A DNA stretch of 64,000 bases from SAR92 clade bacterium H455 (GTDB lineage: Bacteria > Pseudomonadota > Gammaproteobacteria > Pseudomonadales > Porticoccaceae), in NCBI GenBank assembly GCA_024802545.1, contig CP103416.1, positions 558,001 through 622,000 of the forward strand, read 5' to 3'. Position numbers and translations under genes: made by a program. Under the pieces are notes generated by a model. The model was given only the letters and a program-made list of their open reading frames with translations, ran no database searches and was not told where the DNA came from. Shown here in pieces: positions 16,826-25,440 of the stretch. Numbering within the stretch: the first letter of the stretch is position 1; each line of letters starts with the position of its first letter.

Positions 16826-18017
16826 TTTTTTGCTGCCGCAATAGCTGCTTGGAAATACGTTTCACGCTTTTTTTCACACCTTGTTTTAGCGTTTCTTTTA
16901 AAAAAGGCGCTTTAGGCATGGCGGCTATCACTCGCAACCAATCGCTGGCTGTTGCTTGACCGAGCATAAAGCGCGCAAATTGATCGCCATTTAATCCATT
17001 GGCCATGTCCATATACAGGGACACGGCGAGATCCGGGCGGCTCTGTAGCACGCCATTAAAAATACTATCCATAGCGGTGAGGCGGCTAGATATAGGAGTC
17101 GGCACGAGCATATGGCCCTGAGCAATGCCCGCAGCCAGTTGGCTTATCTGCTGTTGGATATGCTGAAAGGCATAACCTGACGAACGCCGAATTGCGCCGC
17201 TAGCTGCGCCAATGGTGGCGATCAGTGGCTTTGGCTCCAGAGAGGTTGGCGATGCTGCAGGATCCGCTTTGGTCCTCAGTGTATCCATGGGAATCACACC
17301 CATTTCCTCACAGATAAACTCATCGATTTCAATATGATTGTCTCGCAGCCAACCTTTGATGGCATCACGATACCAGTCTTGAGTTTCTATTCTGCCTGAA
17401 ATTAATGTGGATTCGATCAATAGGTGATGGTCAGAGAACGGCAGAGCATAAATAAAGTGCAATCCCCGTGACTGATCCACACGAAAGTCCATCAGGGTGG
17501 CTATGTCAGGATCTTTGATTGGCTCTTTGGTCGTGACTTGCCAGCCGAGAAAATGCTGCCTCAAGTCACAATAGGCAATTTTAGGTGGGCGGCTGTCATA
17601 GACGGTCTTGGCGCTGTAGCGACCCTGCTCAGTTTCGATAATGGTTTCGTGCTGCTGTGGGTGCAGTGCTTTAACCGAGTCTTCGATTAAGCTTACAGGT
17701 TCACGCAACTGTGCGGCGCAGTCGAGAAGATAATCTGCAGAGCTAAGACTTAGGTAGCTGAATTGATTGCTACTATGTACCACTCGACTGGTTTCATCGA
17801 CCAACTGCCAGCGGCGCCAGCGACCCTTTATTGAATGGGTCAGTTGCTCAGCTTGCTGATCCAGGGCCCAGAGTGCCCAGCTGCAGTCGCGCTGTTGCAC
17901 GGTTTGCGGCTCAATAACCACTGCGCTCGGTGGGTTATCTTGGGCTGCGAGCTGCGCGGCTAAGGTTAACCCAGCATTGCCGCCGCCAATAATGGCGATA
18001 TCAAACTCAGTCGACAC
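16818..18017 (-). CDS. crtY: lycopene beta-cyclase CrtY
   Basis: 399 residues with an N-terminal dinucleotide-binding motif FDIAIIGGGNAGLTLAAQL, YDSRPP (about 140), FMDFRV and a C-terminal FNGVLQSRPDLAVSLY segment, all as in CrtY-type cyclases. It converts lycopene to beta-carotene with reduced FAD as cofactor. It overlaps crtB by 11 bases and blh by 8, placing it firmly in the operon. Confidence 0.95.
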   Translation of the reverse strand: MSTEFDIAIIGGGNAGLTLAAQLAAQDNPPSAVVIEPQTVQQRDCSWALWALDQQAEQLTHSIKGRWRRWQLVDETSRVVHSSNQFSYLSLSSADYLLDCAAQLREPVSLIEDSVKALHPQQHETIIETEQGRYSAKTVYDSRPPKIAYCDLRQHFLGWQVTTKEPIKDPDIATLMDFRVDQSRGLHFIYALPFSDHHLLIESTLISGRIETQDWYRDAIKGWLRDNHIEIDEFICEEMGVIPMDTLRTKADPAASPTSLEPKPLIATIGAASGAIRRSSGYAFQHIQQQISQLAAGIAQGHMLVPTPISSRLTAMDSIFNGVLQSRPDLAVSLYMDMANGLNGDQFARFMLGQATASDWLRVIAAMPKAPFLKETLKQGVKKSVKRISKQLLRQQKNA

Positions 18018-18918
18018 CGGCTAATCCCTTTAAGTTTTGGTGTAAATTGGCCTCATGCGTCGGCACTTCTTTCAGTCCCATTCCCGATATTAGATCGTCC
18101 AGGCTGGTAATGCTCAGGCGCGCTTTGGTGATGTTGTTCACTACAGTGCGGCCACACCACCACTGCAGCCCACCGCGTTTAAGCTGATGGCCAATCTGCC
18201 GGTAGACACGCAGTGCGACAATAATTGAGAATCTGCTGCGCCAGGGCAAAAGGTGAATGCCTATTAGGGCGCTGGCGTAATATTTATCCGCTAACTCTAA
18301 CAGCTGATTGATGGCCGCGGCCACCGGCAAATGGCAGTCATTGGCGGCGTTGGCAATGGTCTTCGGACTCAGTGTCACATCAAACCAGCTGGCGGGAAGA
18401 TAGCGACGATCCATCTTGGCATCTTCGAGTACATCTCTAGCAATATTGGTCAGCTGCATAGCAACCCCCAAATCAATGGCAAAGGCATCGGCGCGAGCAT
18501 GTTGGCAGTTGAGCACCCGACACATCATCAGCCCCACTGTGCCAGCCACAGCATGGCAGTAGCGCAGCAGTTCGGCTTCGGTTTCAAGTGCGGTGGGGTG
18601 TTGATCCCGGAGCATGCCGTCGAGTAGTTCTGCAGCGGCCTCAAGGGGAATGTTGGCTTCTGCGGCTAGGGTAATAAAAGCCTCAAGTTCGGAGATAGTT
18701 GACACGGCGGGGTGTTGAGGATCGGTTAAACCAGCGCGAATATCTTCGAGAGAGTCCAGTCGGTCCGGTAGATCACCGTCTGCTAGATCGTCGACAAAGC
18801 GGCAGAACTGATAGAGACGTGCGGCGCGGTCGGCTAACTCAGAGCCGAGAAACAGGCTAGCCCAATAGAACGATTTACCATTTCGAGCGAGAACCTGTTT
18901 GGCCTTGGAGTTTTGCAT
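18007..18918 (-). CDS. crtB: phytoene synthase CrtB
   Basis: 303 residues of the squalene/phytoene synthase family. The two aspartate motifs are FCRFVDDLADGD (about 38-49) and NIARDVLEDAKMDRRYLP (about 167-184), which bind Mg-diphosphate. It joins two geranylgeranyl diphosphates to phytoene. The start lies 3 bp past the stop of crtI on the same strand. Confidence 0.95.
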   Translation of the reverse strand: MQNSKAKQVLARNGKSFYWASLFLGSELADRAARLYQFCRFVDDLADGDLPDRLDSLEDIRAGLTDPQHPAVSTISELEAFITLAAEANIPLEAAAELLDGMLRDQHPTALETEAELLRYCHAVAGTVGLMMCRVLNCQHARADAFAIDLGVAMQLTNIARDVLEDAKMDRRYLPASWFDVTLSPKTIANAANDCHLPVAAAINQLLELADKYYASALIGIHLLPWRSRFSIIVALRVYRQIGHQLKRGGLQWWCGRTVVNNITKARLSITSLDDLISGMGLKEVPTHEANLHQNLKGLAGVD

Positions 18919-18921
18919 AGG

Positions 18922-20424
18922 TTATCCGCCGGAACCTACCTCGACCCCGGTCAATAGTTCTTCAACCACTTTGGCTGAGCTGACTACGCCTGGCAATCCA
19001 GCGCCCGGGTGAGTGCCGGCGCCGACAAAGTAAAGGTTGGAGATAGCGCGGTCGCGATTGTGAAAACGAAACCAGGCGGACTGTGTGAGACGTGGCTCGA
19101 TGGAGAAGCCAGCGCCATGCATTGAGCGATAATCTTTGGCGAAATCTTCTGGCGTCATCCAAAACACTTCTTCTATCACTGAGGACAGTTCAGGAAGGAT
19201 GGTCTCTTCCAGTGACTGCACAATTCGATCACGTAATTTTGCACCTTCAGTTTCCCAATTTACATCACCGAGTAGGTTGGGTACCGGACAGAGCACATAA
19301 AACGATTCGCAGCCCTCAGGTGCAAAGCTTGTGTCTGTGGCAGTGGGTCTATGTACATAGAGCGAATAGTCTTCACTCATGGTTTTGTGGTCAAAGATCT
19401 CAGTGAGCAGTTCTTTAAATCGCGGCCCCATCCAGATGCTGTGGTGTGCCACATCGGGGTAGAGTTTACGGGTGCCGAAATAGAGCACGTAGAGGCCCAT
19501 GGAATACTGTTTTTTTATGGTCGGCATGCTGAAGGTTTTTTTCGCCGGCAGCAGATGCTTGTAACAGGTTTCGGGATCGCCACCAAAGACAACAATATCA
19601 GCGTCTAAGCATTCCCCTGAATTCATTCGTACGCCAGTGGCGCGCTTGCCGTCGAGAATAATTTCGTCCACATCGGCACCGAACTGGGTTTTGATGCCCT
19701 GACGGGCCATCAGCTTGCCCAATTCTTCCACTAATTTGCCGGTGCCGCCCATACAAAAGAACACGCCCCAGCGACGCTCAAGATAGTGAATCAGCGTATA
19801 AATCGCCGTGGTTTTAAAGGGATTACCACCCACCAGCAAGGGGTGAATAGAAAACGCCTGACGGATCAGCGGGTGCTTGAGATGGCTGTTAACCATCTGC
19901 GATACACTGCGATAGCACTTTAGCATCAGCAGCGCCGGAATCTGTTTGACCATATCCCAGACTCGGGTAAAAGGTCGGTGCACTAGCTCTTTGAAACCCA
20001 CGTCATACACCCGCTTGGATTTTTCCAATAGCTTCAGATAGCCGTCGGCATCATCTGGATTAAAGCGGCGGATTTCGGTGAGGGTGTCTTCAATGGAAGC
20101 GCGATAGTCGAACTGGCTGCCATCGGCAAAGTGAAAGCGATAGAAGGGATCTAATGGTACAAACTGCAGGTGATCTTCGAGTTTTTCATCAAATAATTCA
20201 AATAGCTCGTCGAACAAAAAAGGTGCAGTGATAACCGTTGGGCCTGCATCGTGGCGATAGCCGCCGCGCTCAAAAACCTGGGCGCGACCGCCGAGACTTT
20301 GTAGACGTTCTAGTAATGTCACTTCGTAGCCGAGTTTGCGCAATCTGAGTGCTGTGGCTATTCCTGCAAATCCTGCTCCGATGACTACTGCTGTTTGAGC
20401 GTCCTGCTGTGCGGTTTGTGTCAA
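18922..20424 (-). CDS. crtI: phytoene desaturase CrtI
   Basis: A 500-residue flavin amine oxidase-like desaturase. The FAD motif is VVIGAGFAGIATALRLRKLGYEVTLLE near the start with GGRAQVFERGGYRHDAGPTVI after it, and YFVGAGTHPGAGLPGVVSSAKV at the C-terminus is the carotenoid desaturase signature. It introduces the double bonds that turn phytoene into lycopene. Overlaps crtE by 4 bases. Confidence 0.95.
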   Translation of the reverse strand: MTQTAQQDAQTAVVIGAGFAGIATALRLRKLGYEVTLLERLQSLGGRAQVFERGGYRHDAGPTVITAPFLFDELFELFDEKLEDHLQFVPLDPFYRFHFADGSQFDYRASIEDTLTEIRRFNPDDADGYLKLLEKSKRVYDVGFKELVHRPFTRVWDMVKQIPALLMLKCYRSVSQMVNSHLKHPLIRQAFSIHPLLVGGNPFKTTAIYTLIHYLERRWGVFFCMGGTGKLVEELGKLMARQGIKTQFGADVDEIILDGKRATGVRMNSGECLDADIVVFGGDPETCYKHLLPAKKTFSMPTIKKQYSMGLYVLYFGTRKLYPDVAHHSIWMGPRFKELLTEIFDHKTMSEDYSLYVHRPTATDTSFAPEGCESFYVLCPVPNLLGDVNWETEGAKLRDRIVQSLEETILPELSSVIEEVFWMTPEDFAKDYRSMHGAGFSIEPRLTQSAWFRFHNRDRAISNLYFVGAGTHPGAGLPGVVSSAKVVEELLTGVEVGSGG

Positions 20425-21440
20425 GCGATCTGCCCTTGGTGTTTGATGATAGAAGTGTTGGTAGTCATTTTTTTAACTGATGCCACTAGGCCAGCTGTAA
20501 CCGGTTGTAGTTGCGGCGGCACGGATAAAACCAGCAGCTCCGCTTGAAGCAACCAGTAGTCCACCGACTGATTAGCTTGAAAAATTACATCGCTAGTGGC
20601 GATACGTTTCTGCCAGTGACTCAGTTTACTCAGGTCATCAGACTGGTACCAGAGATTAAACTCATCGGCGCTGGGGCCTTGCTGAGCAAATAGACTGACC
20701 ACTAAATTCGGTTTGCGACCATCGAGATCACTGGAACGTCTGCTCGAAGGGATAATGTCGTCGATATCGTTACGCCCCTGATAGGCCAGGCCACAAAATC
20801 CAACCAGTTTTTCAAGGCACTGGAGCTCTGCATTGAGTTTTTCGTTTTGTTCTGCATTCAGGCCCGCAGCAATGGCGGCGCCTTTGATGGGAGCAATTAA
20901 CAGTGGCGCGGTTTTGCCTTTGGCGATACGCTGCCAGTCTTCTATATTAGCGCACTCGCGCTGAGTGATGTCTGAAATTTGGCCGCTGCAAGTTTCCTGC
21001 ATTGCCCGAGCTAACAAGCTCACCAGTTTGCCTCCCTGGAGGGAGTTTCTGGCGCCGAGCTCAAAGGCTTTAGCTACCATCCAGTCGCCGAGACAGAGGG
21101 CCATATCAGCGCCGAAGTGCTGATGGATGCTCTCTTGACCACGTCTGTGGGTGCTGGCATCACTGATATCATCGTGTATCAGTGAGGCATTGTGCAGCAG
21201 CTCGCAAGCGGCGGCCCAATGTAAATTATCTTGTGGATTTAGACCTAGGGAAAGACCGCTGGTCAGCGCAAGTTGCGCACGAAAAGATTTTCCGGGATTT
21301 TTAAAGTGGTAGCGAGCGGCTGGTGCAAGTGTGCTCTGAGCATCTGGCATCTCACGCTGATAGAGAAGCTCGAGCTCGGCTAAACCCTTTAATTCGAGTG
21401 AATTTTGTGTCGAAATATTTTTAAGCTTTGCTGGGGACAT
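20421..21440 (-). CDS. crtE: geranylgeranyl diphosphate synthase CrtE
   Basis: A 339-residue polyprenyl synthase. The first aspartate motif is SLIHDDISDAS (about 90); the second region reads GLAYQGRNDIDDIIPSSRRSSDLDGRKPN, where GRNDIDDI takes the place of the usual DDILD pattern. It makes C20 diphosphate for crtB. First of the carotenoid genes, 167 bp downstream of the opsin with a hairpin in between. Confidence 0.93.
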   Translation of the reverse strand: MSPAKLKNISTQNSLELKGLAELELLYQREMPDAQSTLAPAARYHFKNPGKSFRAQLALTSGLSLGLNPQDNLHWAAACELLHNASLIHDDISDASTHRRGQESIHQHFGADMALCLGDWMVAKAFELGARNSLQGGKLVSLLARAMQETCSGQISDITQRECANIEDWQRIAKGKTAPLLIAPIKGAAIAAGLNAEQNEKLNAELQCLEKLVGFCGLAYQGRNDIDDIIPSSRRSSDLDGRKPNLVVSLFAQQGPSADEFNLWYQSDDLSKLSHWQKRIATSDVIFQANQSVDYWLLQAELLVLSVPPQLQPVTAGLVASVKKMTTNTSIIKHQGQIA

Positions 21441-21551
21441 TGTCAGTACCCTTATAATTTTTATATGCAGTTACTTATGCTGTAACTTTTTTGTTGTTGC
21501 GTAGAGCCTGAAGCTGTTGCGTGCTGTATCTGCCAGGTTAAGTAGAGAGCG

Positions 21552-21586
21552 GCAGAGAGAGAAAGAGCCAGCATCGCTGGCCCTTT
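21552..21586 (-). terminator. hairpin between proteorhodopsin and crtE (partial terminator)
   Basis: On the minus strand AAAGGGCCAGC (21586-21576) pairs with GCTGGCTCTTT (21572-21562) over 11 bp with one G-U pair and a 3-base loop, followed by pyrimidine-rich CTCTCTC. It starts 22 bp after the opsin stop. It would plausibly end some opsin transcripts and let a fraction read into crtE, giving more opsin than enzyme. That role is inference. Confidence 0.65.
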
Positions 21587-21607
21587 CACATTCGCTACTG
21601 GTTCAGA

Positions 21608-22297
21608 TTACTCTGAATCAGCTACTGCTGCTGCCCAGATAACTACACCGAAGGCAATCTTGTTCCAGAAGTCAGCTACGTTATAAATAACGTTCAGCAT
21701 AACTGGATCTTGGCTGCCCATGAAGTAGCCGAAGAAGTAACCCAATGGGTAGATTGACCAACCGACAGTGACTAACAGCGTCATAGTCTTATAGGCTTTC
21801 TGAACGTTAGCGTTAGCTAGACCAGCATTGATCTGGCTCGCTTCACCTTTAAAGATTTCCCAGATGATGTAGAACCAAGCGGCCATTGATGGAATAAAGG
21901 CCATCTTCGCATCCATCCAACCAGCTTCACCAGCATAGCCGAAGCCAAGCATAGCGATTGAACCGATCAGTAAGCGCCAGAAAACACCAGCTGGTACTTT
22001 AGTCACTGCAGACAGAATCAAGTAAAACTCGATCATCAGCAATGGCACAGTGAGTAACCAGTCGATATAGCGGAAGACTGTTGGAGAAGTACCAGTTGAT
22101 ACCCAGACGTCGCGCATATAGAAATAGTGCACTGCAGCGATCAGAGTAACCAAACCAGATACTGTCAGAGAAGTCTTCCACTTGCCCGCGACACGATCGC
22201 GTTCAATGAAGAAGAATGCTGTGGCAGCAACCAACGCCATGGATATTAGCCAAAAGGAAATGCCAACGGGATCGCTGGCGGTTAAGTTGTTTGTCAT
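21608..22297 (-). CDS. green-tuned proteorhodopsin
   Basis: A 229-residue seven-helix opsin. RYIDWLLTVPLLMIEFYLIL contains the proton acceptor Asp79, Thr83, tuning residue Leu87 and donor Glu90, equal to 97/101/105/108 of the SAR86 protein; Leu at this place predicts green absorption. His57 matches the acceptor partner and Lys213 in DFWNKIAFG is the retinal Schiff-base lysine. The D-T-E motif marks an outward proton pump. The N-terminus is short: there is no long signal peptide. AGGGG precedes the ATG. Followed by the whole retinal pathway. Confidence 0.97.
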   Translation of the reverse strand: MTNNLTASDPVGISFWLISMALVAATAFFFIERDRVAGKWKTSLTVSGLVTLIAAVHYFYMRDVWVSTGTSPTVFRYIDWLLTVPLLMIEFYLILSAVTKVPAGVFWRLLIGSIAMLGFGYAGEAGWMDAKMAFIPSMAAWFYIIWEIFKGEASQINAGLANANVQKAYKTMTLLVTVGWSIYPLGYFFGYFMGSQDPVMLNVIYNVADFWNKIAFGVVIWAAAVADSE

Positions 22298-22424
22298 GTG
22301 TAACCCCTACAGTTAGATATTATTTTTATTATGGGCACTAGCATGCTTCTTTTTAAGCGGAGAACGAGCCGTGCCCCATGTGCAAATTTTCCTTTTTATG
22401 TGTTGGGAATAATTTGCGTAGATG

Positions 22425-22453
22425 AATGTATCGCTATTTTTAAAAAAGTGCAA
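22425..22453 (-). promoter_or_regulatory. candidate proteorhodopsin promoter
   Basis: On the minus strand TTGCAC (22453-22448) and TACATT (22430-22425) are separated by exactly 17 bp, giving a leader of about 120 bases before the opsin ATG. GTGCAAATT, which includes the -35 region, is repeated at 22380-22388 inside that leader. Confidence 0.45.
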
Positions 22454-22496
22454 ATTATGGCTGTTCAGATATTTATAGAGTTAAAGAGAATCTATG

Positions 22497-22509
22497 GGCC
22501 TATAATCGC
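22497..22509 (+). promoter_or_regulatory. perfect -10 element upstream of the beta-lactamase-fold gene
   Basis: GGCCTATAATCGC, with TATAAT at 22501-22506, stands 29 bp before the ATG at 22535 and is identical to the 13-mer at 3930-3942. No strong -35 hexamer is visible. Confidence 0.5.
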
Positions 22510-22534
22510 TGAATAATAGAAATAAGAGACCATT

Positions 22535-23776
22535 ATGCTTCGATTGACCCTATTGATTTATTCCTTTTGCACTGTTTTATTGTTCCCGATTACAGGGGTT
22601 TCTGAGGACCATGCTGCACTTGGCAGTATAGTGCCGACCAATTCAGCACCTGAGTATCCCCAGCAACAGTGGCAGATGAAAAGCCCTAAAGACCTTGGTA
22701 TTAAAGGGGAAAAAATTAATCAATTATTTGATTTATCCTTTGCAGATTCCGCGACTCAGGCGGTGGTGTTAATCAAAGATGGTTTTCTGGTTGGCGAGCG
22801 CTATGCCGAGGGTTTCGATGAACGTTCCTACGGCACATCTTGGTCAATGGCGAAAAGTTTTTATGCGTCACTGATAGGCATATCTATTGATCGCGGTGAA
22901 ATTGCCAGCCTTGACGATAAGGTGGCATTGTACCTCGACTATTTTAATGACCAGCGCGCTGAGATTAGTATCCGTGACTTGTTAAATATGACCAGTGGTC
23001 TGGAAATGCCCGACCATGAGCATGAAAAAATGTTCTTCTCTTCTGATCATCTGGCCTATGCCCGGGCAGTAGGGTTTGAAAGACCTGCGCAAGAAAAATT
23101 TGAATACAATAATGTCAACTCAATGCTGCTGGCGGAAATTCTTCAAAGCGCTACCGGGCAGAAGGCTGATGTGCTTTTAAAAGAGCGTGTTTTCGACAAG
23201 ATTGGCCTCACTGATGCAACCCTGTGGCGAGACAGTGCTGGCAACCCACTGACCTACTGCTGTGTGGATACCACGGCGCGGCAGTATGCGCGCTTTGGTT
23301 TGCTTTTTGCACGCAGTGGCAATTGGAATGGCGAGCAAATTATCTCTGCGGAATATGTGGACGACACCTTTTCTGAAGTCTGGACTGGCCTTGAGAGTGC
23401 AACCATACAGCAGGATCGCGGCTATTCACTGCACTGGTGGATCTCCCGCCACGACGAAGAGGCAGTGATCTTTAATGCCAGCGGAAAATTTGGCCAGTAT
23501 ATTTTTGTCGACAGAGAAAACGATATTGTCTTTACCCGGATTACTAAATATCACCCCACTGGTGGCTCGGTACAAGACTGGGGACCGCTGAATTATATTA
23601 ACTGGCTGGGCTCTGTGGAATTTCGTCGCAAGGCTGCAGTAGCACTCGATTACTTGGGCATAATCGAGCTTAACAGTGTGATTAAAACCCCAGTGACCTA
23701 CGACGATGGCACGTCAAAAGAATTTTTTGAACACTACAGCGCGATTGTCGACGCCTTGGTCGATGTGAGTAAGTAG
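22535..23776 (+). CDS. serine hydrolase, beta-lactamase/class C fold
   Basis: 413 residues with an N-terminal signal sequence (about 1-23), so exported. The SxxK catalytic motif is Ser104-Met-Ala-Lys107 in SWSMAKSFY, and Tyr191-Asn-Asn193 in FEYNNVNSMLLAE is the second motif. Further family marks are LLNMTSGLEMPD and a C-terminal NASGKFGQYIFVD in the place of the KTG strand. Members include esterases, D-amino peptidases and lactamases; the substrate is open. It diverges from the opsin gene and converges on the photolyase. Confidence 0.9.
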   Translation: MLRLTLLIYSFCTVLLFPITGVSEDHAALGSIVPTNSAPEYPQQQWQMKSPKDLGIKGEKINQLFDLSFADSATQAVVLIKDGFLVGERYAEGFDERSYGTSWSMAKSFYASLIGISIDRGEIASLDDKVALYLDYFNDQRAEISIRDLLNMTSGLEMPDHEHEKMFFSSDHLAYARAVGFERPAQEKFEYNNVNSMLLAEILQSATGQKADVLLKERVFDKIGLTDATLWRDSAGNPLTYCCVDTTARQYARFGLLFARSGNWNGEQIISAEYVDDTFSEVWTGLESATIQQDRGYSLHWWISRHDEEAVIFNASGKFGQYIFVDRENDIVFTRITKYHPTGGSVQDWGPLNYINWLGSVEFRRKAAVALDYLGIIELNSVIKTPVTYDDGTSKEFFEHYSAIVDALVDVSK

Positions 23777-23826
23777 GTTCTAGATACCAGCTACGCGCCA
23801 GCAGTAAAAGGCTTTTCAAGGACCCT

Positions 23827-25374
23827 TTAGAGCTGATCCAGATTGCTCAGACAATAATCGGCTCTCGCCAGCAGGGCCTGCTTGACCTCTGCGTCCATTT
23901 TATCCCAAGTGCGGTAGGCCATAGCTGTGCGCGGGTTTTTTGAAAAGCGTTCGCTGTGGCGCTGCATAAAGTGCCAATAGAGGCTGTTAAACGGACAGGC
24001 ATCTTCAGTGAACCGCTCTTTTACACTGTAATGGCAGTCTTTACAGTAATCGCTCATCTTATTGATATAACTGCCACTGGCGGCATAGGGTTTCGTCGCA
24101 ATCAAACCGCCATCGGCAAACTGACTCATGCCTCTGGTATTGGGCATCTCAACCCATTCAATCGCATCTATATAAATGCCCAGATACCAATTGTCCACTT
24201 GATCCGGATCTATACCCGCCAGCATGGCGAAGTTACCGGTGACCATTAAGCGCTGTATATGATGGGCATAGGCATAGTTCAATGATTGATCAATGGCCTG
24301 TTTCATACAGGCCATCTTGGTCTCGCCATTCCAAAAATAGTCCGGCAGATCACGATCGGCATCGAAGCTGTTGAGCTCTCCATAGTTAGGCATATTGACC
24401 CAGTAGACGGCGCGGACATATTCACGCCAGCCCAGTATCTGACGTATAAAGCCTTCCACCTGAGCTAGATCTACGCCGCTGTCCGATTCGGCAAAGCGCG
24501 TCAATGCCGCATCAATGACCTGCATGGGATGGAGTATTTTACTGTTTAGGGCAAAGGAGATACGCGAGTGGTAGAGACTCCAGCGTGATTCGCCATGCTG
24601 GGTCATGGCATCCTGAAAGCGGCCAAAATTCGGTAGGCAGTACTCGCAGAAAAACGTTAAAAGCTGCAGCGACTGTTGGCGATTAACCGGCCACAGCAGA
24701 TCCTCTGTAGCGCTGCCCAAGGTATTTATATTGTGCCGTTTAATGCGCTCTAAATAACTGCTCACTGGGTTGGCAAACAGCAGCGGTTGGGGAACCATCT
24801 GGATATCTGAGTCTTTTAATTTATTGCGGTTTTCGCCATCGAAATTCCAGCGCTCGCCAAGGGGCTCGGCGCCATCCATTAGAATATCAAAGCGCTTGCG
24901 CAGTTTGCGATAGAACGACTCCATACGATTGTGTTTGCCGACCTTGATATAGCTGGCCAGCTCGTCGTGGCTGAGTAAAAAATGTTCACTTTCCCAGCAG
25001 CTGATGGGAATGCCCAGATCTAAGGTTTTTAACTGTTCCGCGAGACGATATTCATCTGGCTGCTGATATTCAAACTGTTCGATGTCATGCTCTTGGCACA
25101 GAGCGGTGATCAGTGCGTTGAGGTCGGCAAAGGCTGAGGTGTCGTCCAGTGTCAGGTGTTTAACCTGATGGCCTGCGGAGGTTAATGCAGTGGCAAAACT
25201 TTCAATAGCGGCAAAAAAAGCACAGACTTTTTGCACATGATGGCGCACATAGGAGGCCTCCTGGTGGAGCTCGGCAATCAGGTAGAGAACGCCGTCATCC
25301 TGCGCTCTATACCAAGAGTGACTGGCATTGAGTTGATCACCGAGGATAAGTCGCAGGCTGTGATATTTTTTCAT
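23827..25374 (-). CDS. iron-sulfur bacterial photolyase/cryptochrome (PhrB/FeS-BCP type)
   Basis: A 515-residue protein of the FeS-BCP group. It starts LRLILGDQLN, and the four cluster cysteines are Cys356, Cys444, Cys447 and Cys460, with spacing identical to the 350/438/441/454 set of Agrobacterium PhrB. LYHSRISFALNSKILHPMQV, GWREYVRAVYW and MVTGNFAMLAGIDPDQVDNWYLG are FAD-domain segments. PhrB-type enzymes repair (6-4) photoproducts with FAD and a lumazine antenna. Located 66 bp downstream of cry-DASH on the same strand. The flavin and lumazine cofactors could be supplied by the rib genes of this window. Confidence 0.93.
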   Translation of the reverse strand: MKKYHSLRLILGDQLNASHSWYRAQDDGVLYLIAELHQEASYVRHHVQKVCAFFAAIESFATALTSAGHQVKHLTLDDTSAFADLNALITALCQEHDIEQFEYQQPDEYRLAEQLKTLDLGIPISCWESEHFLLSHDELASYIKVGKHNRMESFYRKLRKRFDILMDGAEPLGERWNFDGENRNKLKDSDIQMVPQPLLFANPVSSYLERIKRHNINTLGSATEDLLWPVNRQQSLQLLTFFCEYCLPNFGRFQDAMTQHGESRWSLYHSRISFALNSKILHPMQVIDAALTRFAESDSGVDLAQVEGFIRQILGWREYVRAVYWVNMPNYGELNSFDADRDLPDYFWNGETKMACMKQAIDQSLNYAYAHHIQRLMVTGNFAMLAGIDPDQVDNWYLGIYIDAIEWVEMPNTRGMSQFADGGLIATKPYAASGSYINKMSDYCKDCHYSVKERFTEDACPFNSLYWHFMQRHSERFSKNPRTAMAYRTWDKMDAEVKQALLARADYCLSNLDQL

Positions 25375-25440
25375 GGTTGTGGGTGCTTTTTAAATTGTAT
25401 TTTTTAATAATGAATTTAGTCGTCGCAGTTTAACAGCTGT

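Noticed and set aside
21450-21500. GTTAC/GTAAC hairpin with T-run upstream of crtE
   Set aside because: The stem is only 5 bp and the T-run is on the strand opposite to the operon, so it is unlikely to end the operon transcript.
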